The notes under the pieces were generated by a model. That model was not told where the DNA came from. It worked only from the letters and a program-made list of their open reading frames with translations, and did not search any database. Made by a program: the position numbers and the translations under genes. This document shows, in pieces, positions 12,753 through 24,673 of a stretch of DNA of 64,000 bases. Numbering within the stretch: position 1 is the first letter of the stretch; each line of letters opens with the position of its first letter. Source of the stretch: Magallana angulata (taxonomy: Eukaryota > Mollusca > Bivalvia > Ostreida > Ostreidae); assembly GCF_025612915.1 (NCBI RefSeq), contig NC_069115.1, positions 47,366,290 through 47,430,289 on the forward strand. The letters run 5' to 3'.

Positions 12753-12946
12753 ATTTATATTAACATCTTTTTAAATAATAAATCAATTAATTATGAAAAG
12801 TAAATAAAATTCACTAAATTACTGTCAATGTACGCAAGTACGTTAGCTAAAAGAAACAGCCAAATCGTCTCCTGTGAGACTTTGAGTCTGACATCGTCAT
12901 GATTATCTCGTGCAGTCTGTGCTTTTTTCTAGGTCACTGTAGGTTT

Positions 12947-13045
12947 GGACCAATCGATAAACAGGGCGTGTCTATATCTGTCCTGTCAGTTTCTTATCAG
13001 TTTCAGTAGCTGTAGATATCGACCAATCGATAAACGGGGCGTGTA
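12947..13045. repeat. Two-copy direct repeat of about 72 bp
   Basis: GACCAATCGATAAACNGGGCG occurs at about 12949 and again at about 13021, with GTGT following each. Confidence 0.6.
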
Positions 13046-13296
13046 GATTTCAGTCTGGCTGTTTCTATAGAGCTATGAATTAACTATAGGTTTCCGTAAA
13101 AAATAGAGGGAATAATACTTTGTAGATGTAAAAATAATGTGAACTATTCCATCACATCTATGTACCAATGTAAAAACCAACCAATATGAAAATTCAGAAA
13201 ACAATAGGGAGGGAAAACTCAATGTGTACTTTTATTTCCTGTTGATTGCAATTTGTGACCCGAATAGAAATTGTCACATGCAATAGGGTTTATTCT

Positions 13297-13322
13297 TTGA
13301 CCTTTTAAGGTTCTGAGATAAG
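13297..13322 (+). promoter_or_regulatory. Putative upstream module of C1q copy B (TTGACCT + AGATAAG)
   Basis: TTGACCT at 13297-13303 is followed by AGATAAG at 13316-13322, 51 bases before the ATG. The spacing of the two words resembles copy D (24593-24618). AGATAAG fits the GATA-factor consensus WGATAR. The role is inferred from recurrence among the paralogues. Confidence 0.4.
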
Positions 13323-14209
13323 ATTATTAAATTTAGTGCTTGTTGTGAGCAGTTTATAGAAACAACATGGAAATTATGGAGAAGTCGCCTCTTTTGTATA
13401 CCGTCCTTTTCTACAGTCTCTGTTTAACTGTTTCAACGCAATCGGACACAAAAAATGATATCCAGGAGTTAGCACGTAGATTATCCTTGTTAGAAGATAA
13501 GGTTGTGCGGGAACAGTACAGAGACCATATTCAGACTTATCAATCAATGTGGGAGAAAAGAAAATACAATTCGTGACTTACAACATCGCGTTCAGAAACT
13601 AGAAAATAAAATAATCCAGTATGAAAAGCATTTTGGAAAAACAAAACATTGCGATAACCGAATTCAATCCTTGGAAAATATTGTCCAGGAACTCGCAACT
13701 CTTGTAAGAAAGCAAACTCACTACACTAAGTATATTAAACGGCTTGAAACAATGTTATCTGACAAAGAAAATACTTCATCTGAATTAAGAGAACAAAAGC
13801 ATCAGAAAAAGAATCCTGCCATTTTACCTATTGGCGAAAATGATATAAAACGGGACAAAAACACGAAAAATGAAGAGATCAGCGTAGTAAATGATAACAA
13901 GACCAGTGATATACATCATATCCCAAGCAAAAAACTCCGAACTTGATTCTCGATTGTTCAAATTTAATAAAAGTAAGATACTTTATATTCCATCATTTAC
14001 AGTGCTTATATAAAATAATATTAATTTCATAATTTTCATCAAAATGAAAACAATGCGTCTAATTTATGTAAATTTGATGTTTAAGTTGGAAAAGTCTATT
14101 TTTGAGTTGTATTTATTCTAATCTATGTTACCAATTCTAATATTGCAGTTACATTAACTGTTTAAACACTGGACATACATGTACATGTATAATATGATAT
14201 ACAATTAAA

Positions 14210-14336
14210 GTATACCTTTAAGGGAGTCAGCATTATTCCAGTTCCCTGAAAGTGAGTTTATTTCACGAGGCAAAGCCGGGGGTAATAGGTTAGCTTGAGG
14301 GGAACTGGGATCTTGCTAACTCCTTCAATGGTACAT
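14210..14336. mobile_element. Short hairpin MITE in the intron of copy B
   Basis: GGGAGTCAGCATTATTCCAG at 14222 pairs with the inverted stretch at about 14297-14325 (GGGGAACTGGGATCTTGCTA). The unit is about 120 bases long and has no coding content. Confidence 0.5.
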
Positions 14337-14572
14337 TTTAACTGTTTTATAATACCAATACAAACAATCAATCAGGAAAAATTCAAATAAATATAATTTT
14401 TCGTGTATCCAACAACTTACAATGTCAATATAAATATTATTAAATTGCATGCACAGTGTAATGTGACGTAGGCAAGTTATGCTACACAAAAAAGATTAAT
14501 ATGTATAGCCAATCAAAAAAAACTTTGCAACTAGAATTAAATTATATCGTTATGAATATTCATGAATTTATT

Positions 14573-14806
14573 CGGAATATTTCGGAATTTTTCCTTTGGT
14601 TAAAAGAAATTACTAAGTGTTCCAAAAAGGGGTGTATCAGTTCATTGAAAGGAATATTTTGGAACTTTTCTTTTTTAAAAAAGAATTTGCTAAGTGTCCC
14701 AAATATGGGTGAATCAGTTCATTGAAAGAACTATTTCAGAACTTTTCCTTTGGTTAAAAATATTACTAAGTGTGACAAACAGGGGGGGGGGGTATCAGTT
14801 CATTTA
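14573..14806. repeat. Tandem repeat, three units of about 77 bp
   Basis: Each unit contains TTTCCTTTGGTTAAAA or a close variant, CTAAGTGT, and ends TCAGTTCATTGAAAG. Units begin near 14574, 14651 and 14728. The array lies in the intron of copy B and ends in a G-run and a partial fourth TATCAGTTCATTT. Confidence 0.7.
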
Positions 14807-15527
14807 ACTGATGCACCTTTTTGCAGGGAATCAGTTTGTTTTGCAGGGTATCGGTCTGTTTAATTTACGGTAATTATCAGGGAATCAGCGAAATATATCA
14901 AATTACTCTTATATAGTGAATGAAGTACAGGTATAATTATAATGAATAATCATTTATCCCAAGAACGTAATACATTTAAAATGATAAAACAATATATACG
15001 TTGTTAAGTGAACTTTATTGAATTTCATTTTTATAAAAGCTTTATCATTTAATTTAATTTTTAGAAAGACTGTTGTTACCTGTCGCATCCACAACACCTT
15101 ACACATCGCCTGTCGCAAAGATCGTAGCCCTTTACGCATATATGTCGACAACTATTCCTTCCGTAACTGGCCATAGTACTTTGGTGTTTGATGTAATGAA
15201 AACCAATAATGGGAACGGTTATCATCCCCCAACAGGAGTGTTCATTGCTCCAGAGAGCGGGATTTATGTGTTCACATGGACTATGAGAGAATATGCCGAT
15301 TGTTTTCACTCAACTCAGTTGATGGTAAATAATGATGAAATTGGGATAATTCACATGCACTCTGTTTCGGCCGGTGACTTTCTTGGTACTGGAGTCGTGG
15401 TCATGCATGTTAATGCAGGAGATGATGTTTATGTTAGAACGCACGCTAAATGGAATAATTTTTGTTTCGTAAGCAACGAAGGCGGGAGATCGTCATTCGC
15501 TGGCTGGAAGCTATCTTAGACAATAAA

Positions 15528-16100
15528 AAAAAGATTTTCAATAACTAAAATTATTTTACATAATGTATTCTATGCGTATTATGACACAAAATTAACCATT
15601 CAAAATGTCTCCAGTTTGAAAGACACTTTTGATTACAACGCATTAGGTCAGCAATTTGCAACCATAATTAAAGTTCCTTAAAGTCCTTAAACATTGTATG
15701 AACAAGAGCAAATTCTTCAGTCTTCTAAATTAAAAGAAATTCATAGAGGCTCGAACAAATCGCTTTACAATTAAAATATTACATGCCAGTATTTTATATT
15801 TAAACGTAATACACATGTTCAACCAAGTCATATATCATGAACTAATATAATTTTCGGACGAGTTCTTTGGATTGTCCGATGTATGTATCATAAACACACA
15901 TAAAACCACATAGACGCGATATGAAGTCACGTATCTCTAAACAGACACACGTTCACTCTACTGGACTGCATGGACTAAAGTTAGGGCATCCAATTAAGGT
16001 GGTAGGAATACCTGTTGATATAAATGGAGACAAAAGTACATAATAATTGAAATAATTTCATCGGTATATGAGGTTAAACATTTTCAATATTTGACCAAAA
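15528..16100. other. Intergenic, no gene seen
   Basis: No supported frame or repeat was found between C1q copy B and the small putative secreted ORF. Confidence 0.35.
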
Positions 16101-16127
16101 ATGAAACTTTTTGGTAAGGTAAAAATA

Positions 16128-16340
16128 ATGAAAGCCCCAACATTATTCCAACTCGCGACTTTCATATTCGTATTTAACGCTCTTATCCATTGCGCTACTC
16201 TGCTCGGTAGCAATTTTTTGAAAGAAGATATTTATAAAATAATATTGAATTTTATTGTTTTTTCGATAGAAAGTACGTCACAATATGTATTTGTCCCATA
16301 CAACATTACACGTCACTCCTGTAAAATGTTTAGAGAGTGA
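16128..16340 (+). CDS. Possible small secreted protein or signal-peptide exon
   Basis: From the second ATG (16128) the frame reads MKAPTLFQLATFIFVFNALI, a typical cleavable signal sequence. About 50 further residues follow, with few recognisable features and a single late cysteine. A GT donor (CTCG|GTAGC) lies just after the leader, so this may instead be exon 1 of a spliced gene. Its exon 2 could be the AG-started open stretch at 17045-17233. I recognise no family, and the ORF may be chance. Confidence 0.25.
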   Translation: MKAPTLFQLATFIFVFNALIHCATLLGSNFLKEDIYKIILNFIVFSIESTSQYVFVPYNITRHSCKMFRE

Positions 16341-16726
16341 AAAAGATTAGCTGGAAAACTAATACATATATACAACCATATCAAGTACGTTACAAACCAA
16401 AGGGATGATACACAGAGAAACTCGCTATTCTTTACCCATTTGTAGACAAAAGAAAGAGAAAGAAAGGGACTCAACAAATGGTTCCAGTAAAAGTTCAGTT
16501 TTTTAATCTCTAATAAGGTTTGAATTAAATTAAAATGGTTTTCGTTACGTTTATTGATATTTGTTTCCGTTGAAACAAATATGGAGGAATGTATTTTTTG
16601 AACGTCAAAAAGATTCAATTTTATTTTCATCCGCGATAAAGTAAACATCTCGCTTAATATATGGTGCTGTTATGTAGTAATCTGCAGCGACCAGGAAGTT
16701 TTACAAGCAGAAGTCTAGAAATCATT

Positions 16727-16845
16727 CTTATCTCTCTCTCCCTTTCTCTCGCTCTCTCTCTCTCTCTCTGCCTCTCTCTCTCTCACACACACATTTTTTT
16801 GTTCTCTCTCTTTTTTTCTCTCTCTATCTCTCACACTCCAAAATG
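16727..16845 (+). repeat. (CT)n-rich microsatellite
   Basis: Long runs of TC/CT with CA and T interruptions. A sequence following it (CAAAATGCACGTTCAGATG) is repeated at 17032 after a second such tract. Confidence 0.9.
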
Positions 16846-16957
16846 CACGTTCAGATGTTTTAAATTTAGAAGGACATTAAAAGAAACGAATTAAATAACT
16901 GAGGACCAACGAAATTCAACGAAATGTTGTCGATCTACAAAATGGTATGAGCAACAC

Positions 16958-16978
16958 CTCTCCCTCTGTCTGTCTCTG

Positions 16979-17014
<36 letters not shown>

Positions 17015-17033
17015 CCTCTCTCTCTCTCTCTAA
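16958..17033 (+). repeat. (TCTGTC)n and (CT)n microsatellite
   Basis: Hexamer repeats pass into pure CT. The tract ends in AATGCACGCTTAG, which reads as a strong polypyrimidine tract plus splice acceptor. Confidence 0.9.
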
Positions 17034-17044
17034 TGCACGCTTAG

Positions 17045-17233
17045 ATGTATTTAATCCAGGAAGACATTAAAAAAGTATTAAATGACGGTAGACCAACACA
17101 TTTCACCAATGGTGTTGATGTTAACAAATGGCTTGACCATTATCAAAGCAGTCGTTTGATTGAAATGATTCGCTTTGATCAGTCATTTTGTGTAGACTTA
17201 CGGTTAATTCACCACCTTTTGAAATTGATATAA
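17045..17233 (+). CDS. Open exon-like stretch of unknown function
   Basis: It is open for 62 codons directly after the CTTAG acceptor-like end of the CT tract. It reads YLIQEDIKKVLNDGRPTHFT and then a charged, helical-looking tail with one cysteine. A diverged copy at about 16850-16945 lacks the open frame. It could be exon 2 of the gene suggested at 16128, or chance. Confidence 0.2.
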   Translation: MYLIQEDIKKVLNDGRPTHFTNGVDVNKWLDHYQSSRLIEMIRFDQSFCVDLRLIHHLLKLI

Positions 17234-18110
17234 TTCATTCTATGTTCCCAATCTCTACAATGCATTAGACAAATATTATGATTTCAAGTCTTGACAATGT
17301 TACTGAATGCGTCTTTGATATGACAATATAACGGACATTATCAACAAACAACATTGTAAGACCTTAACTATGCGAGAATGATAAATTCCATCCTTACTAA
17401 AGCACACAATGATACGGAGATTGAAGTTTTACAGTCACTGCACTGAATGGTTAATACCAAATGTAATTTTAGAAAAAAGGAACTGAAATGACACACGTGT
17501 AAAGAGTTAAGTATGTTAAGTTATATTCATATTTCAGTGTTATTTGCGATAGTGTTTCTCCTCTTCAGGATATGTTACACAGAACTTGGACCACACTGTA
17601 TATAAATGTTAAGAAAAACCTTGACACACAAACAATGCAGTACTTTTATTCAGGTGTCTTGTAATGAAATAAAAAATCCTTGATCAGAATACATGTTAGT
17701 TAATCATCAAATATGACAGAAAAATAATTCAGGTAGTCCTGTCGTAATTATTGCAAATAAAAATCAAGCATGCAGTCGAAGCTAGTACAAACATTGGCAA
17801 TGTGGTGGAAGTGAGACAATCCAATTATGTTAAAACCGACATTATGAATTTACTCATATTAATGACTAGTTTTTCTTAAAAAAAAGAAACGTCTATTACG
17901 ACTTGAAATATTTAGATGCATATTGTACAAATTATAAAGGAGAAAATAATTCAACACATCTATGCACTAAAGCAACCAATATGAAATTTCAGTGGAAAAA
18001 TGGGGGCAAAATTTCAATGTGTACTTTTATTTCCTGTCGCTTGCAATTTGTGATCTAAATAAAAATTGCCTTATGCACAAGGGTTCATTCTTTAACCTTC
18101 TGTTAGGTTC
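17234..18110. other. 5' flank of C1q copy C
   Basis: No gene is seen. From 17755 it aligns with the flank of copy A at 8880, marking the duplicated unit. Confidence 0.5.
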
Positions 18111-18165
18111 TGAGATAAGTGTATTTAATATTACCGCTTGTTTTTGACCAGGTTATAGCAACAAC

Positions 18166-19988
18166 ATAAAAATCACAAAAAAGTCGCCTCTTTTGTGCAC
18201 AATCCTTTTCTACGGTGTCTGTTTTACTGTTTCAACGCAATCAAACACACAAGATTATATCCAGGGGTTAGCACGTAGATTAGCCTTGTTAGAACATATA
18301 TACGTTTGGGCGGGAACAGCATAGATACCATATTCAGACTTATCCACCAATGTCAAATGGATTCATAAATGGGAAAAAATAAAATACAATTTGTGACTTA
18401 CATCATCGTCTTCATATACTAAAAGATAAACTTTCCCAGTATGAAAAGCACTTTCACAAAACAAAACATTGCAATAATTTGGAAAATACAGTTCAGTAAC
18501 TCTCAAATCTTGTAAAAAAGAAACCTCACAGCACCAAGTCTATTGAACGTACAAATACAATGTTACTTAACCAACGATATTGAAAGAGATGATGTTTAAC
18601 TTTTTACAACATGAACTCCAAAGAATGCAAGTGAGACTGTGTATATCATTAGGGAATGACTGTTAAAGTTGACGGAGATTAAATACAAAATAATTGGTCA
18701 AATGACTAATTAATAAACACTTCACATCTAAAAAGATCTATGATATACCGCGAGCAACTATGTTTATGCGGTCATTATCGTGGAACCACGCGACAAGATT
18801 ATAATTTTTAAAAATTTAAATCAAACAAAAGTTTCTTAAACCGTTGCTTCAGTTACTTCGTAACATATTACTAATTCGTACATAATCCTCAGATTTTATG
18901 TTTTAAAAAAAAACATAACATATGTATACATTGTATGGATGTATTGCCAAATTGATTACAACACTGTCTTCATTATATTTTAATTCCAGAAAGACTGCTC
19001 ATACCTATAGCAACCACAACTCCTTACCCAACACCTGCCGCAAAGATCGTCGCTTTCTATGTATATCATATATGTCAGCAACAATTCCCTCTATCACAGG
19101 TTGGAGTACTTTGGTCTTTGGTGTAAGTAAAACCGACGATGGAAACGGTTACCATCCCTCAACAGGGGTGTTTATTGCCCCGGAGACTGGCGTTTATGTA
19201 TTCACATCAGAGGCGGATCCAGCAATTTGGGAAAGGGGGTTCCAATTGATGAAAATCAGTAGGTGAAAAATTCATTATTTGTCAATAAACAAAGCCTTTT
19301 GAACGTTTTCCGTGCGTAAATTTAAAAAAACATTTATCTTGTCAATGTCTTCTTTATATCTATTTTAATATCAGAGTGCAAAGCATTATTGAACGTTTTG
19401 GTTTAGGTAAGGAATATTTGCACAATTTCTGGCCTTAAAAAAACCCCCAAGTTTCCAGCAATGAGAACGTGCGTCTATGCTTAACAGAAAGAAACACTAA
19501 AAAACAAAAAATAGTTCAGACCAATTACGATAAGCTATAATGAAGTTTTGGTAAATTTTTTTATGTCTTTGATGTTTAAATTCTGAACTATCTGTCGATT
19601 TTGATTTCTATCGATTGCTTTCTTAAATAAAGGTCTAAATGATAGGATATGACAAAAATGGGGATAGTTTATCTACTGAATAGATGGAATATGTGTACAT
19701 GTAATGCAATTGTATAAGCAATGTAGTAGTCCCAGGGAACTTGATGGGACCTCTGTCCCCGTAAAGGGCGCGCCACATCACCCGGCACTAGTACAGATGC
19801 GATCATATTCAGGAAAGTTTTGAAAATTGTGCATTTCTGGCGGTGACTTTGTTGGTACTGGGGTCGTGGTCACACATGTCAATACAGGAGATGACGTTTA
19901 CGTTAGAACGCATGCTTCATGGAATGACTGTTATATTCTTAGCGATATAGGAGGAAGATCGTCCTTTGCAGGCTGGAAATTGTCTTAA
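18166..19988 (+). pseudogene. C1q-domain gene copy C, dead and interrupted
   Basis: The position of the start codon reads ATA (18166) where copies A and B have ATG. Stalk sequence homologous to A continues with stops to about 18590. Exon 2 begins at 18990 after TTCCAG. It carries a small insertion near 19060 that shifts the frame. The head is then split by foreign DNA at 19208-19833, and 87 bases of the head (29 codons) are missing at that point. The last part of the head resumes at 19834 (TTTCTGGCGG) and runs to the stop near 19988. Its closest relative is copy A, as the shared upstream flank also shows. The copy is clearly non-functional. Confidence 0.85.
19208..19833. mobile_element. Insertion within C1q copy C
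   Basis: These 626 bases are absent from the other C1q heads. The left end, CAGAGGCGGATCCAGCAATTT, resembles the repeat at 28315 (GAGCGGATCCAGAAATTT). No inverted ends or target duplication are clear, and 87 bases of host sequence are replaced, so the event was not a clean insertion. Confidence 0.55.
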
Positions 19989-20500
19989 GAAAACAAAACA
20001 CAATTTTTGGCGACATTATTCTGTTCATGCTGTTTAATTGTTTTTTAAATTAGGCATTCTTACATTAGTGCATTTATGACTTATCATAAGTCAAATAAAA
20101 CATATAATATCAGACTGTTGCAGTGTTGATATCGACCGAAATAAATTTGATTCTGATAAATCAACAAATCAACTGATGAAATCAGTTAACAATGATGGAT
20201 TACAATAAACGTACGATTCCTACATTTTTGTATGAAAAGTGATTAATCTTATCTGATGATTTATCATACAGAACAAAATTCAGCTTATAATCAGTATATA
20301 CATAGATTTCAAGCAATTGACAATTACAAAATATTATATTGCTGTGAAGGTTACCATATTGCAAGACATACTTGAAATAAAATTAACTACTGGCATTTTT
20401 GCCTCAGTTTCGAAATACACTTCTGAGCACATGTGATAGTTGTAAAGGTCGCAGCGGTCACAATATAAAAGCTGACCTGAAGAGTGATATAAACACTTTT
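19989..20500. other. 3' flank of copy C
   Basis: It aligns with the flank after copy A at 11416 (for example AATATCA..CTGTTGCA.TGTTGAT). No gene is present. Confidence 0.4.
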
Positions 20501-20770
20501 TGGGGAGTTGATTTTAATCAACTCTCCTATGCAGTCACTCAGACAAACCGAAAGTGAAACAGTGTTTGGACCTCAGCACAAATCATCGCTGCTGACAAGC
20601 CTTAGTTCTTGAAAATGATTGATGAATTCGATGTAATGTATGCTAAAGCATTGTTTTTCAAGGAAACTTATTTATAAATACCTTGAAAATAGTCAGATTG
20701 TAAATGGTACGAACAATTTAAATATTTTTTGTAGTCGTATGTATTCCTACGCCAGAGGAGTTCAATATTA
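20500..20770. repeat. Interspersed repeat, copy 1
   Basis: GGGAGTTGATTTTAATCAAC, then CTATGCAGTCACTC and CAGTGTTTGGACCTCAGCAC, match 43204-43470 across some 260 bases in the same orientation. The family is unknown to me. Confidence 0.65.
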
Positions 20771-23058
20771 ATAGTCTCGTTCAACTCGACCTTTGGCTGT
20801 CTCCGTATAAATGCTTGTCGGAGATTTACAGTGTCAGCCGAGCGTTTGGTTGAACGACACTAGAGTTCAAAATTGCTTGGATCCATACAATTTTAGAGAA
20901 ATATTTTGTATTACTGATACATAGTTTGATTGAATTCATTTCATTTTAAATATTATTTACCATGATTCATTTGGGGGTTTCTTGACATTCTTGTCGAAAA
21001 AGTCCAAAAATTCATATTATAAAAATGTGCGTAATTCAAATACAAATTAGAAACTACATGTGCTTGTCATCAAAATAACAAATCATTGATTTTAAGATAA
21101 ACAAACATCGACAAAATCAACTCTCGTTAGTTCTTCAGTACTTTGATTATTTCTATATCAGTGAATAGGTCTCCTTGTTGGTAATATTTTGGTACTTATA
21201 TTAAAATATTTTAAAAAGTATATCAAGGAAAGGCAGAAACAGTTGATACCAATTCTTTCATTTTTTTAAGGCCAAATGCGACCTATCTTTCATTTTTTTT
21301 CTATTTTTACCTAGCTCCACAATGTGAAAATTCCTCTTAGTAATTTTATAATCATATTTTGATGTTTAATGATTCTTTTTTTTAATTTAGATATAGAGTG
21401 TTCAATTGAAAATATTTAGTATGGCTTTATTTATAAGAATTCAAATGCATTTTGCATGCCATTTTAAGATAAATTCGAAACATTCTAGCTCCGAAAAGAG
21501 CCTGGTAATGTACTCTGAATTTTCCTAGATTTCACAGATATAAATGTTAATAAGGGAATAAAATATCAAGGAAAATTATATAAAATTGAGGAACGTCTCG
21601 TTTGTCCTTAAGCCAGAGATGAATTGAAGCTTCTCTGATTTTACGCTATTCACTTGCTCTTGTAGTATGATAAAAGAATTTTGCTTAATACCACCTTAAA
21701 TAAACTGTTATAAAATACTTGTTTTGTATATTGAATTACATTTATAACAATAACTGTGTGAAATGTTATTCTTGGATATTACACCTTTCCCCCTGTGAGT
21801 GGCGTTGAGTCACTTTGATCTGGACACTCTAAATTGACTTTCTAAGCACTCTAATCTAAGTAATCCTATGATAGAAGATATTCTTTATCTTTACTATTCT
21901 ATTATTCTCTTTTGTTAAAACGCTGTTTTGTTATCTATATTCAATTGATATTCTGATATTCGGCAGTTGGAGAGCTCGTACCACTGACTACCGACCTCGC
22001 AGTATATTGTTATAAGTTTGCTGAGTTTTAATAAATCTTATAAAACGGATACCGAGATGTGCATTTTCCGTGGGTCACAATGATAACAATAGTAACATTA
22101 ATTTCAAAGACATCTGAGAGCCATTGTTCAACGGAAAACGGTTTTGAAAACAAGGCAAAAAATATATGCATCAACTTTAGAAACGATGCTAGATAAACGG
22201 AGTTGGAATAGACATGTTCAAATTGCAATGTGAAAAGAAATGTATGGTGTTTATTCTTGAGCTAAGAAGTCCCGGTGAGTTAAGTCCGTAGAATATCTTT
22301 GAAATTCATGTTTGTCTGTGCGAAAAATGGTAAGTCGATTTCAAATCAATTTTATTTGTGAGTATGTGTGAAATTCCAAATTGCTTAGCAGCTACGTGTG
22401 AATATATAAAATTTTAAACAAGAAATTTGTTTTTTACAGCATGTGCTTCAAATTAATGGCAACTCTTTTGCTTTAGTAATAGTTTAGCCGAACAACCTTT
22501 GAGGAGAAAACTAGAGTCGTTGTAATGTTGGTGTCTCATAAGTTCTTATATCAGGATGTACAAAGTTTACTTTATATCTATCTTTCACGATACTGTTAGC
22601 AACAGTAAGCAGTATCATTTAAAAACAATTTTTAATGCTTAAAGTGCATTGTGATTTTCAATGAAAACCAACACTAATCCGTAGCTCTGAAGGGACGCCC
22701 AACGAAACTTGAAGTGCTTATGATATCAAAAAAGGCCCAGGTCCAGGGTCGAAACCAGATGTCAGGATTGCTACATCGTTCCTAACCACTTGAATATTAG
22801 TTGAATATCGACCATTACGACGGAAAAACAAACGAATATGTTTTGATTCCATTGCGTTAACACTTAGATCTTTGATTGAGTATATCTCCGTATTATACAT
22901 GCTGCAAAACATGGTGTAAACTTTAATGTATATTGTAGAAGAAACCAGGGATGAAATCAATTACACAAGCGACTCCAAATCTTTTAATTTCTCAAATGAG
23001 CAATATAATATTATTGATTTAAAAACAATTCGGTTTTTTTTAAACTTGCACATACGTT
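20771..23058. other. Long gene-poor stretch
   Basis: I found no supported exon, RNA gene or tandem repeat. Short open stretches here have no recognisable domain. Confidence 0.35.
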
Positions 23059-23262
23059 CCCTGCAACGTTTTACTTTCCAAGTTTTGCGTTCGCTCACCC
23101 TTCGCTCAGTGTGCGCTAACAGTGCGCTCAATGTCTGTTCATCGTTTACAACTCTGCGCTCTTTGCTCCAAATCCGTTCGCGGTCACCGTGCGCTCACAG
23201 TGCGTTTGTATGCGCTCAGAAAAATCTTTCAGCATTCGCTCGATCACCTTTCAGGTAAATTC
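23059..23262 (+). repeat. Degenerate short-period repeat rich in GCGCTCA/GTGCGCTC
   Basis: Variants of GCGTTCGCTCA, GTGCGCTCA and ACAGTGCGCTC recur about every 11 bases. The reverse-complement form (GAACGCACGGTGAGC) fills 46690-47090. The array stops directly at the left edge of the duplicated segment at 23267. Confidence 0.6.
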
Positions 23263-24592
23263 ATCTCCATTGCCATTCGGAACTCCGAAGTGGAAAGATT
23301 ATCTTAGAAAACATAAAAAAGAGCACGTGTCCCTAGTTCATTTAAAACAGCGTGAATGTAGTTTTGTTTAACATAGCATCCAGTTTATCGACAGTAAGTA
23401 AATGTATTCATTATAAATTGATTCGTTAAAATTCTTTAATTTATTAATGAAACACTTGTTTGACAAAATCAAACTTCGCTGTTATATAAATAAAATAAAA
23501 CAGAAGTAACGAGTTCAAATAAATATTTTCAAAAGATCACCAAAAGATCAGACTGACATTTTGATATCACGAGAAAAAAATATTTGAAAAATGAAATATA
23601 TCTACTTGTTTAACTTTACTCTATAATTTGTATCCAAAAATATATAACATGAAATAAGCAAATTAAATACAATATTATTGTGTTGAAACTCAATGACATA
23701 TGATGCACTATCAAATTGAAACAAGAAATAATTTTTTATATACGATCAACCTTTTTTTTTTAAACTACCCTCTATAAATAAATATTTCACTTACTTATAT
23801 CAAACCCTTTTTCAGTCGTAAATCTTAAAGTCTACAAAAAACTTAATGAACATTACATTCTTATCTCTTAGTACGTTAGAACTATATAATGCGTCTGCAT
23901 GCAGTTTAACAGAAAGATATAAATTTATCCAAGATATGAGTTTTCTTTCAGAACCCGAACAAGGATATGGGTTCTCTAATAGAATCTGTACCCTTTGACA
24001 GAGTACGAGATCTTCAGTACACGACTTTTCCAGAGTACGACTTCTCCTGATATCGTGTAAATGACAAATATTAAAAAAATTCCTTACATGATTATAGTTA
24101 AAGCGGTGCGTTTAAATAGAAATAAACATTTGATAATTGTTTCAAAGTAGTCATGAAAATCAATCATATGGAGGAATGCACCGAAAAACATAATATTCGG
24201 TTACATACTTTAAACTTCGAGCAACAATGAATATGTATAACGGGACCAAAATGTTGCTGCAAGAGACCGACTTTAAGAGATAGGATATAAAGACGTTAGA
24301 GATCTGGTTAAATATCTTAATAAGCATTCTTTCAATAACTTTTTTTTGCTAAATGATTTATATTTGGAAAAGCCCCGTGAAATCATTTTATTGTTTAAAT
24401 ATATTAATTAATTTAAGTACATGTTTGTCCTTATAAAGCTTATTAAAACATAATTATAAATCAGTACTAATGGATCCATCAATCTTTTAAGGTCCATATA
24501 ATACTACAGTGACGTTTGAACATATACAGGTATTTTGTATACATTATTTAAGTAAGCGCTCCGTATTCGGCCCTCTATGTAAATATCAGTCG

Positions 24593-24618
24593 TTGACCTA
24601 ATTGTAGTTTTAGATAAG
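24593..24618 (+). promoter_or_regulatory. Upstream module of C1q copy D
   Basis: TTGACCT (24593-24599) is followed by AGATAAG (24612-24618). The GATA word begins exactly 62 bases before the ATG, as in F, G and H. A TF-binding role is inferred from the consensus and its recurrence. Confidence 0.5.
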
Positions 24619-24673
24619 AATTGGTGGTTCATAGGAAATATTACAGTTCATGATTCTGTTTTAACAAAACATC

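Larger units (their letters stand above)
13367..15519 (+). pseudogene. C1q-domain gene copy B, exon 1 frame broken
   Basis: Exon 1 starts at the ATG at 13367 and encodes a good signal peptide (hydrophobic YTVLFYSLCLTVSTQS), then the stalk start ELARRLSLLEDKV. The frame is interrupted at about 13545-13575. The coiled-coil stalk continues in another frame (QHRVQKLENKIIQYEKHF) to 13946. A second slip in an A-run near 13930 is needed to reach the phase-1 donor at 13973. Exon 2 (15065-15519) follows TTTTTAG and encodes a complete, intact C1q head with STLVFDVMKTNNGNGYH and a GRSSFAGWKLS end. AATAAA lies at 15522-15527, immediately after the stop. With two breaks in exon 1 this is probably a recent pseudogene. 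Sequencing error or an unrecognised splice is possible because the head is so well kept. Confidence 0.7.

Noticed and set aside
22735-22790. tRNA-like B-box (GGGTCGAAACC)
   Set aside because: No matching A-box or cloverleaf could be drawn around it.
22926-23371. Overlapping open stretches rich in Arg/Ser
   Set aside because: They are produced by the short-period GCGCTCA array and its border.
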